A DNA stretch of 64,000 bases. Origin: Larix kaempferi. Lineage: Eukaryota > Streptophyta > Pinopsida > Pinales > Pinaceae. Below the pieces are notes generated by a model. It searched no databases. It saw only the letters and a list, made by a program, of their open reading frames with translations, and was not told the DNA's origin. The translations under genes and the position numbers were made by a program. Below, in pieces: positions 10,821-20,605 of the stretch. The DNA lies in NCBI GenBank assembly GCA_027924585.1, contig BSBM01000307.1:18523501-18587500 (forward strand). The letters run 5' to 3'. Within the stretch, counting starts at the first letter, position 1; each line of letters begins with the position of its first letter.

Positions 10821-12660
10821 GTTTCAAGCTCGTTAAAAAATGAAACTGAACACTCTAGCATAATTTCCTTTTGGTTTCAAGCTTACATAAAAATGAAACC
10901 AATCCATTAGAGTACAAATTTATTCTATTTTAAGCTCGTTAAAAAATGAAATAGACCCCTCTAAGCAGAGTTTACCTTTGGTTTCAAGCTTGCATAAAAA
11001 TGAAACCATCCCCTCGAGCATAGTTTTATTCCATTTCAAGCTCGTTAAAAAATAAGATGGGCCCCCTCAAGCATAGTTATTGTCTATTTCAAGCTTGTGT
11101 AAAAATGAAATAGATCTCTCTCCCCTCGATTCGAGTCTCTCACTAGAGTTAGAACTTGAACCTTCATTTCATCTGATTCTCGTTTTCCCCGCTTGGTGAA
11201 CATTTTCATATTAGTAGCCAGGTAAGTAGTTGGGTTAGCAAGCAGCATTTTCAGACGAAATGGAGCTTGGGGGGCGTGCCACATGTCGTACCGTCAACAA
11301 TCATGTTGAGGGAACACTACCATGTTAAGCCGCTAGCAATCATGCTGGGGGAATTTACCAACCTCTGGGCATCATGTTGGGAAGGAACCCGTCAATGGAC
11401 CTTAACCGTGAGCATAGTTCCCGTTCTATGTCAATCTCGTTAAAAAATGAAATAGGTTCCCATGAGAAGAGTTCTAATCTTGTGTCAAGCTCATTAAAAA
11501 ATGAAACAACTCATTTTCCATTGAGTCGAGTCTCCTCATAGATTTAGTACCTGAACCTTCTTTTCACCCACCTGTGCCTTAAGCGAATGAAATGAAGCTT
11601 GGGGGGCATGTATTCAACCTCTAGAAGTTACATTGAAGTCAACTTGATAACCTCTCCACATCATGTTGGAGCTAAGTCACTTACTTCTAAGCAATCATGC
11701 TGGGGGCACACACCAACCTATGGATTCCATGTTGGGTAAAAGTTCACCATTGGGAACATTTTCGAGCATACTTTCCTTTCTAGGTTTCGAGCTCATTAAA
11801 CCATGAAAATTATCCCGAGCATAGTTCATTTTCTGTTACAAGCTCCTTAAAAAATGAAGCAGACATCATGAGCATTCTTCCAACCTATCTTCGAGCTCGT
11901 TAAAAACAGTAAGATGGTGTTGAGCTTACTTTTCACTCTTTTCGTGCTCTAGTTGAAACATGAAAAGTGTTTTGAGTTTAGTTTTTACTTTTTCGTGCTT
12001 TGGTCCAAACATTAAAAAGATTCCGAGTGCTTTTGATACCATTCTCGTGCTCGTTAAAAATTTGAGTAAAAAGGTGTGTCTAACGAGTATAGGTTTATCA
12101 CTTTATCTGGCCTCGCTAGACTATTTACGGAAAAGGAACTATGTCGAGTTTACTTTTTCCTTTGTCGTACTCAGTCATCAACCATGACAAAGTTGTTCAT
12201 GCAGTCCTTTAAATCTCTTTTCAGACACCCTAAATAGGAAAATATTACCAAGCGAACTTGATGCTTTCACGCTTGTAAAAGCATTTGAATGATCGTCTTT
12301 CTGGTGATAGTTTACCCCTTTTTCGGACCAGGAAGCACTATTTATGAAAAAGGAATACTCCATCCAATCATGACTGGAAGAGTCCTCTCCCGCGTTGTTT
12401 TACCCTTTTTCGGACGATGAGGCTAACTTTACGAAAAAGGACTGTTGGAGTCTCCTTTAGTTCTTTTCAGACTCTCTAAACATGAAATGACGCCGAGTTT
12501 TCCTTCTCTGGACTCGTTAAATTTTAAACATTGAAGGGCCCATTATGGGACGAACCCCTCCTTTCCTAGGTTCGTGAAACATTTGGGATTGGACTCATCT
12601 ATGAGATGAGTTATACCGAGCATCTGGTTACCCTCATCAAGCTCGTAAAAAACACATGAG
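10821..12660 (+). repeat. Array of covarying hairpins in element A
   Basis: Short inverted repeats around a conserved loop, AAGCTCGTTAAAAAA or AAGCTTGCATAAAAA, recur every 50-55 bp in clusters. Clear stems: 10821-10846 (6 bp), 10871-10902 (9 bp), 10924-10955 (9 bp with one G-U), 10979-11008 (8 bp), 11031-11060, 11083-11114 (9 bp), 11426-11455, 11480-11509 and 11832-11863. Decayed loop words continue near 11892, 12047 and 12642. Outer stem pairs differ between copies but stay complementary (TTGG with CCAA, TCTA with TAGA, TTGT with ACAA). No protein-coding signal is present. Confidence 0.75.
11265..11607 (+). repeat. Internal polypurine-tract-like words in element A
   Basis: GCTTGGGGGGC occurs at 11265-11275 and 11597-11607, nearly the same as the true tract before the 3' LTR at 13748. 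Each is followed by repeats of the AATCATGTTGGGGG type (11301, 11337 and 11368 after the first; 11658, 11694 and 11727 after the second). The tail therefore seems built from duplicated blocks of hairpins, G tract and CATGTTGGG words. Confidence 0.6.
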
Positions 12661-13747
12661 GCACTCATCAATCATGATGGGGAAAAAGGGAATATTTTGT
12701 GTTACATCTTAATTATGGCAGTACATAGTCACTCTTGAACATGGCACTCATTTGCATTTGCATTCAGTACTTGGATAATCTGTTTGTCCTCGAGTCTTGT
12801 CAATTCCATGAGTCACGTCGCTCCTTTGGATCAGCCAAAGAATGCTTCCACCATCAGTTGCATTAGGGGTTGGTATCATTCTCGTCATGCCAATACTACC
12901 AAGTCATGCCATGCCCATGTTCAAGAGATGTTCATTACTCATCATCTGCAGTTAGTATACCTTCAATCATGTCGGTCTACCTTGAGTCAGTCTTGCACAT
13001 TACTGTACCATCTGATCTACTTTACACATATTTTATCGTGTTTCGTGTCGATTGATGGGGGATTCATCATGGCCCTCCTTCAACGGATTCATCCTTGTCG
13101 ACATCAACTCATCATCCAAGGATTGAATCTAGAAACCAACCAAGTACCTTGGCCCTACATGCCTCAATGGTAGGTTACCTCGCTTTCATCATGAGTTTAC
13201 ATCATTGGCTCTTGATTGAAAGATTTCATCTTGCGTTCGACTTCAAATCATTTATTCGCGCTTGATGATATGTACTGTGATACCTTGGAAATCATTGACA
13301 TCAATGGTGATCTCTCTCGCACTTGTTAACAGTTTACATCAATGGCTGGTAATCAAGTGGTTTTTACCATGTTTGACGTCAAGACATTTGTAATCACATG
13401 GATAGATTCGTATCATTGCGGGTTCAGCTTGGAGACCCTGGGGAGTCATGTTTTACCTAGGTTGCGATGGAATTTGTATTGATTCATATTACAAGGATCC
13501 ACTTTTGTATTGGTCGTCGCTGTATTATTATCTCATCATGGATCTACGATTGTGTCAAGTATCCATGATTGTGTTTAGTCAGTCTTTATTATCATGGATT
13601 TGCAATGTACTGGTCGGCAGCCATGTTTTGTGTTGTATGAGACTTGTGGATCTCAGGTCATTTATGCAGCAACTCCTTCCAACCAGCAAGTCCTTGCCAT
13701 TTTTCTTACTACAAAGCATTTCACCTATCTCATTCTGTCAGCTTCAT
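12661..13747 (+). other. Element A 3' non-coding tail
   Basis: Open frames at 12784-13173 and 13448-13837 lack recognisable domains and the second runs into the LTR. I treat the stretch as untranslated. Confidence 0.45.
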
Positions 13748-13763
13748 GCTTTGGGGGGCATTC
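13748..13763 (+). other. Polypurine tract of element A
   Basis: GCTTTGGGGGGCATTC lies directly before the 3' LTR start TGTTACACC and would prime plus-strand synthesis. Confidence 0.65.
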
Positions 13764-14789
13764 TGTTACACCAAAATGTCGTCACCGTTGTGCAAGTGTC
13801 GCAAGTGTCGCAAGCGTTGCAAGTGTCGCCGTCCTGACCTAGTGTTGTCACCATGACCATTGCAAGTATCATCATTATGACCAAGTGTTGTCATCATGAC
13901 CATTGTGATAATGTCGTCATCTTGACCATTGTGTAAACTCTTTGCTATTTTACCTAAACCCATTTTAGAGTAAAAACACATCCCTGAAGTTTCCCATGAC
14001 TAGAGGGCTTAACTGACATACTTTTCAAGGTTGTCATAGTCTTCCCTTGTGCAACATGCGACGTCGCAGGTTGTCCTAATGCAACCTGCGATGATGTCAG
14101 TTATTTGGATAAAAGAGTATCTTCGATCCCATTCTCGAAGATGAGTGATGTGGAGGCCTATCCCTAGGCTCTAGGTGAGGTGTCATTTCGGTTCCTAACC
14201 TTATGGAAAAATCCCTTAACATCTCCCCCTAATCCTCAACCTACCCTATTTCTTTAGCCCTATATAAACACCCACTCTCTCCATGGGAGGGGGGCAAGGT
14301 CTATGGTATCCTTATGCTGATAGAATCCATATTGGTGATTGGGAAGCTTGTACCATCTTGGAGGCTTGGCTTGGACATGTTGGATGGAGGATGCGATGTT
14401 GAGGCTTTGGTTGTAGCTTCATCCTTTTCTATGTATTCCCACCTTTTTATACAGTTAATATAATCTCTTTCCATAAATGTTGTCTCGTTGATGATGTTTA
14501 GAACTTTCTTCCTCAACTGTTAGTTTAGATAAGTTATTGTTTAGATATCTTATACTACTTGTATCATTTCCATATTGTCTTGACAGGTCTTGCAGCTAGA
14601 GATCTGACGACCACCAAACTTGGAGCAACAACAAGGAGAAGGATCCACGATCTGAAAGGTATGATATCTAAGTACTCAATCTGTAACTAGATCTAGGAAA
14701 TGAGTTTTGTATTCTATACTATTTGTTCTAGATTCACTTGAACTAGGGAGATCCGGCTCCTATCCGCCCGAGTGGATTGTCCGTTAACA
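13764..14789 (+). repeat. Element A 3' LTR
   Basis: Starts TGTTACACC and ends CCGTTAACA, followed by the duplication ATGCA. It keeps the TATA box at 14261-14268. A 10-bp perfect hairpin, TCGCAGGTTG with CAACCTGCGA, lies at 14064-14091; it is imperfect in the 5' copy. Confidence 0.9.
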
Positions 14790-15454
14790 ATGCATGCATT
14801 TTGCATGCATTGCATGCACCCGCATGCTGCCCAGTCATCAATATGGTACCTCCAGCACCTAGTCCCTAGTCTCCCAACACTTGGGAGCTACTTTCCACTC
14901 AGATTTAGCCCTCCTAGCCTATCATGCACCCAGTTCTCACCTTCCACTGAAGAAGGGCTCATTTCTCATCTACCAGTCTAGTTACACTTTAGTTATCACT
15001 TTGATTTACCTCCGATTTACCCATAACTGATGTTATCACTCCGATTGACCTCCGATGAGACATGACTAGTAGTTCTGAGTGCAGTTAAGCCCTCATGCGC
15101 CCTCCACTGAGCCTCCATACCTATTTTAGTGCCACTTACCATCAGTTACACTTATTACACTTAGTTAGACTCAGTTTAACACCTAGCTGACAGTTACTTG
15201 TGCATTGATGACCACCACTGATTGATGAGATGGAACCCTAGTTGGAGCCAAGCTGTGACATTCAGTTAATTCGAATGAATTCCTTGGTTAATTCGAATTG
15301 CTCACTCATTGTGATAGTATTGTATTGTATTTTTACCCTTATTGGGATATAGAGCACTGATGTATGTTTTTGCACAGTTTACACCATATTTTCTGAGTTT
15401 CATCTATTGTGAATGATTTACTTGTTCATTAGATCTGTTGTGACTAATTTTACA
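14790..15454 (+). repeat. 5' LTR of copia element, second fragment
   Basis: Continues the LTR begun at 5796 and matches 38739-39424 nearly throughout, with GCATGC-rich sequence at the start and GTTAATTCGAAT words near the end. It ends TTTTACA directly before the primer site. Confidence 0.92.
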
Positions 15455-15466
15455 TGGTATCAGAGC
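15455..15466 (+). other. Primer-binding site of copia element (initiator Met tRNA)
   Basis: TGGTATCAGAGC directly follows the LTR. It is the standard complement to the 3' end of plant initiator methionine tRNA. Confidence 0.9.
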
Positions 15467-15821
15467 CATTGTAGGGACAATATCTCTTTTCTACAGGTGT
15501 TCTACAAGAAGATTTGAGTGAATTTTCTCAAAATTACTGAAGTTTTGGCATGAAAGATCTCATGTGCATGCAAAGCAGAAAAATACACTCCAATCCACTC
15601 CAGAAGCTTGAGTTTTCCACATAATTCATGGATTTGATACATTGGACCCATTCAACTTGCTTGATCTCCAATCCCAGGTGTGATGCAACTCTAAAAGGGT
15701 GGATTGTTCGACCTTACTGTTCTTGTTTTGATTGTGATTTGCAGGTTAATCATCTCCACAAATTGTATTCGCTCTCTTGTGTTGACAAGTTCTTCTACAT
15801 CAAGTGCACTCGCTATTTGAG

Positions 15822-18800
15822 ATGGAATACTCTTATTCCAAGCCAGTTCTTACTCCTTTCAATTATTTTGAATGGAAAGATGATATGGAGATTATATTGT
15901 GCTCAAAAGGGTTCTATAGAGTCAATGTTGGCCTCGAATTGAAGCCAAGCACATTGTCGGAAAGAACCAAACACTACAATAAGATTGATGAAGCTTATGG
16001 TCTCCTTTGTCTCTCTATTTCCAAGGATCTTCACTTCCATCTCAGTGGATTGAAGACTCCAAAATAAATATGGGAGCAACTTGACAATCTCTTTGGAAAG
16101 TAGGACGAGCTTAGGGATTTTCAATTGGAAAATGAATTGATTTCCCTTAGTCCTGAGAATTTTGAGACCATCAATGAGTTTTTCACAAGATTCAAGCACT
16201 TGTCATTGCAGTTGAAGAATAGTGGTGTTGTGAAAGAGGATAAGCAATTGATCCTCTCCATTCTCACAAAGCTTGGGAAAGATTACTCGATATTTTTCTC
16301 TACTTTCAATTCCGGTTGGCTAACTACCCCGAATTGGAATATGCCTACCTTGAATGCCTTCATTGAGTCCGTCACAAAAGAGCATGATAAGTTGATTCAA
16401 ATGGGGTCCATAAACTCCAAAGATTCAGCCCTCTTTTCTCAAGGACCCAAGAATTCGAATGGTAAAGGAAAGCAAAGGAAAGAGAAGCCCAAATTCGAGC
16501 CTACCAAGCAAAGAGATAAAGGCAAGCAACTGGAAGCACCATCCAGTTCGAGGAACAAGCAGAAGGGTAAAGAGGGCAAGGAAAAATATAAATGTTCATA
16601 TTGCAACTGTGGCTTTCATCTTGAAAGTTCATGCATGAAGAAAACAATAGATCAAATCGCCCTCCTTTTGGAAAAGAATAACATATGTCTTCCTGACGGT
16701 GCACAGAAGAAGGATAGAAATGATGATCATGAAAGAGGTCAAGCACTCATGGAAACTGTTTCGAAACCCACCACTCTACTGATAGATTCCAGTGCCTTGA
16801 ATCATATGGTTGTAAACATCGAATCCTTTTCTTCATTTGATCCAAGCAGCTCCATCCCCATCCATTTGGGAGATGACTCAAAAATTTCTTCGAAGGGCAA
16901 AGGTACCATCCATGTAGAGCATGGAAGCTTCCAGAATGTTCTCTACGTGCCTTCCTTGGCTTCAAATCTACTTTTTGTGTATCAAATGACACACACCGGT
17001 GAACTGAAGCAAGTTACATTCATCCCTAATAGATTTGAAATTTCTAATATTAAAAGTGGAATACTTATTGCAGTCGGAAAGGCCAATCACACTGCAACAT
17101 ACTATGAGTTTTCTCACTTTGTGCCACTCGAAAATCCCACTGCTCTCCTCACTCATGGAAAGAGGTTAGTAGGATTTGGCATGAAAGGTTTAGACACCTT
17201 AACTATAAGTATTTTCTGCTATGAAAAAATAATTCCATGGTTGAAGGTCTTCCACAACTCCGTACCTCGAAGGGAATTTGCCCCAGTTGCATTGTTGGGA
17301 AGCACGTTGAGCACAGGTTCGACCGCGACAAAGCTAGCAAAGATTTTACCATTTTGGGCCTCATACATTCTGATATCAGTGGCCCGCTACCAAATATTTC
17401 CATGAATGGTTCAAGGTATGTTTTGACATTCATTGACGACTTCTCCCACTTTACTTGGGTATTTTTTCTCAAAAACAAGTCAAAAGTACTTGGAAAATTC
17501 AAGGATTTTAAGGATTCTATTGAGACTGCCACTGAGAGCAAGATCAAAGCTCTTAGATCTTATAATGGCGGAGAATATATCAAGACTGAGTTGCTGCAAT
17601 TTTTTGCCAAAAGTGGAATTCAGATCCAATATACAGTTCCCTACACACCCCAGCAGAACGGTGTAGCGGAAAGGAAGAATCGATCATTGAAAGAGATGGC
17701 TACCTGCATGCTTGAGTCAAAAGGTTTGGCTGCAAATATTTGGTCTGAAGACATTAATGTTGCTGCATATATTCATAACCGAGTTCCACATTCATCCATG
17801 AAATTCAAAACTCCTTTCGAATCATTCTTTGGTCGCAAACCGGATGTGTCCAATTTGAGGGTTTTTGGCTCCACTGCATGGGATATAATTCCTTCTGATA
17901 AGAGAAAGTCTTTGGATCCACAAAGTATTGAATGTATCCTGATAGGATATGGGGAAGAATCAAAAGCATATAAACTCATGAATATCATATCCAAAAAGGT
18001 ATTCATAGAGCGAAGTGTGAAGTTTGAAGAACCGCTGCCAGATCTGAAACTAGTTGAGGAAAACACTGCTGATCTGCACCCTCCACAAGAAGAATATTCA
18101 AGTGAGTATGAAGAAAGCATTGGATCTGATATATCTGATATTATATCAGACCTTGATGGCCATGAAATATGAGGTTTGGAATCATACCATAAAGATCCTC
18201 CTCAGTTACCAAAGTGGTCCCAAAACACTCTACAATCTGCTGCTCCAAACATTGGAAATCTTGCTGATCCAAGGAGAACAAGAGCAAACTATCAAAGAGA
18301 AGGTATGACTTTTTCTTTTTCTGATCCATTATTATCTAAGAAATTTTATTTTATGATTGGTTCATATCCCAAATCACACTATCATGCCCACCGAGATCCA
18401 CGATGGCAAACTGCCATGGATGAAGAGTATAGTTCTCTTCAAAAGAACAATACATGGGAGCTAGTTTCTCTTCCACTTGGAAGAAAATTAGTTCAATGCA
18501 AGTGGATCTACCACACGAAGGTTGTTGTTGATGGCTCTATTAGCAAATATAAATCTAGGTTGGTGGCAAAAGGTTTCTCCCAAGTCCAAGGTGTGGACTA
18601 CACTGAGAGTTTTGCACTGGTTGCAAAGATGGATTCCATCCACCTAGTTTTGGCCATTGCCGCATCCAAGCACTAGGAAGTGCACCACATGGATGTGAAG
18701 AGTGATTTTGTACATGGAGACCTTAATTAAGAGGTATATATGAAACAACCAGAAGGATACATATCAGATCCATCATTAGTTTGCAGATTGAAGAAATCTT

Positions 18801-19684
18801 TGTATGGATTGAAACAGACCCCAAGAACTTGGTACGCAAAGATGGACTCCTTCCTTCTTTCTCAGAATTTCAAAAGATGCAAATATGATCCTAATGTGTA
18901 CCTACAGCAAGTTAAAGGTAATTTGTTGATTGTTTTTTTATATGTTGATGATATTCTCATTACTGGTAGCACTCTCCTTACAATTAACAAGCTGAAAACC
19001 GCTTTAAATCTAGCTTTTGATATGAGCGATTTGGGCTTGCTTAAGCAATTTTTGGGCATGGAGATAGATCAAAAATTTGATGGGATCACATTATCTCAGA
19101 AAACGTATGCTAAAGACCTGCTATTAAAGTTTAATATGGCAGAATGTAAGGCTGCTCCGTTTCCATTCCTCTCAGGAATCAGTCTTGAAGAGGGAAATAC
19201 TACACCGCTTGCATATTGCACTATGTATCAACAGTTGATTGGTTCACTTCTCTAATTGACACACTCAAGGCCTGATATATCCTATGTTGTGATTGTTGTA
19301 TCAAAATATATGCAGCAGCCCCATGAGATTCATTGGCGGGTATCCAAGCGGATCTTGCAGTATGTGCAAGGTACAAAACATTTTGGCATACATTATGCTA
19401 CAAATTTTGAGCTAGATTTCATTGGTTTTACTAATTCAGATTGGGAAGGTGATAGCATAGATCAGAAGTCCACTTCCGGATATGTTTTCATGATTGGACA
19501 TGGGCCTATTTTCTGGTCAATCAAAAATCAAGCAGCCATTGCACTTTATTCAGCAGAGGCGGAGTATTGAGGGGCAGTCAATGCCTACATTCAGGCAGTT
19601 TGGTTGCAGGGTATTCTTTCTGAGTTTTATTTTGGTAGCACTACTTCGACTGTCCTATTTTGTGACAATCAAAGTGCTATTACA
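15822..19684 (+). pseudogene. Copia gag-pol polyprotein, main part
   Basis: The frame opens with MEYSYSKPVLTPFNYFEWK, typical of copia gag. A zinc knuckle CSYCNCGFHLESSC lies near 16594. Protease has LLIDSSALNHM, with Ser replacing Gly of the catalytic DSG. A frameshift lies at about 17155-17175. Integrase follows with a histidine/cysteine zinc site ending CPSC, the first catalytic Asp in HSDISGP, YNGGEY where the second Asp should be, and the Glu in NGVAERKN. RT carries FLYVDDILITG (about 18936). RNase H ends at SAEAEY and is then cut by element B. In-frame stops include 16101 (TAG), 18674 (TAG), 18728 (TAA), 19253 (TAA) and 19568 (TGA). The remaining C terminus is at 38351. The copy is not functional. 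Confidence 0.92.
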
Positions 19685-19689
19685 ATCTC

Positions 19690-20566
19690 TATTGACCAAC
19701 CGTGACCTCACAGTCGACAAGGGTTCACCTCACTGTTGACACATACCGCAGTCTCCCTGGACACCGGCCCAGGCAGATTTAAGCCCACCCAACAACACCC
19801 GTAGAGCGAATGAGGTCTCACCCGAGGTGTCCAGGAAGAGTAGACAGAACCATGTTTCCACCGAGGGAGGAGGTGAGTTGTGGCAGTATGATACTAACAA
19901 CAATTCTAAACATTTATCATGAAGTTATAGCATATCACTTTAATCGCAGCATTAGCATTACAGTAAGCAGACATCTATAGCATATTATTGCGGCATTAAC
20001 ATCATAACGACAGGAAACAGATAATTGCATTAAGAAAGTCAATAACATCAATATCCAGCAACATTACACACAGATTGCACCAAATAATCATCCTTATATT
20101 ATTGTGGCAAACCAAAAACAGTACATCGATCTCTGCGCAACTTCCTGTATTATCTCTCTGTCAATCTACGCATATATCTCTATTCTTTCTCTCTATCAAT
20201 CGATCTCTCCCGTTTTCTCCTTTCTTCCTCTAACACTTACAATTCTCATCTATTTATAAGCTTCCACCAATTACAATACTTGTCCACTTTCCTAACCGAC
20301 ACTATGGACAATCAACTAACTGACTTGGTTTAACGACCCAAAAACCCGCCAATCGCGGTACAATTGACTCGATATTACAAATACATGACCCAAAACCCAC
20401 CAACTGCAGTATACTTTACTCGATATTACAAAATACATGGTCCAAGTGACCCAAAACCCTCCAATTGTGATATAATCTAATACAAAATACTTATTTCATG
20501 CCCTTCTCTAGCGTGTCGCAACGTCGGCGGTACCACGACACATCCTTATCAAACCGCCTGCCAACA
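19690..20566 (-). repeat. Element B 3' LTR (left copy)
   Basis: Aligns with 37485-38350 over its length with many point differences. It includes a direct-repeat block of about 70 bp at 20331-20490 (words ACCCAAAAC and TCGATATTACAAA). A minus-strand TATAAATA lies at 20251-20258. Confidence 0.9.
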
Positions 20567-20580
20567 GGCCCCCAACACAA
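20567..20580 (-). other. Polypurine tract of element B
   Basis: On the minus strand TTGTGTTGGGGGCC abuts the 3' LTR start TGTTGGCAGG. Short but correctly placed. Confidence 0.5.
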
Positions 20581-20605
20581 TCTTGTGGCTCTCCCTTGAG
20601 CCACG

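Larger units (their letters stand above)
5841..14789 (+). mobile_element. Element A: RT-less gag/protease LTR retrotransposon
   Basis: It has two LTRs of about 1.02 kb (5841-6858 and 13764-14789), ATGCA target duplications (5836-5840 and 14790-14794), a primer-site-like sequence after the 5' LTR and a polypurine tract before the 3' LTR. Removing it and one ATGCA restores the host LTR as read at 38739. The interior encodes a gag-like protein with two zinc knuckles (9260-10126) and a retropepsin-like region (10142-10789). The next 3 kb hold no RT, RNase H or integrase, only arrays of short hairpins. This matches the known class of non-autonomous terminal-repeat elements with gag (TR-GAG), here with an added protease-like region. 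The TGGCGA-type primer site and protease style suggest gypsy ancestry, which is inference. Confidence 0.88.

Noticed and set aside
12784-13173. 129-codon ORF in the tail of element A
   Set aside because: No domain, low-complexity His/Ser/Cys content, no match to polymerase or integrase motifs.
14054-14100. tRNA-like hairpin in element A LTR
   Set aside because: Only one stem-loop; no anticodon arm or T-arm GGTTCGAATCC-type box.
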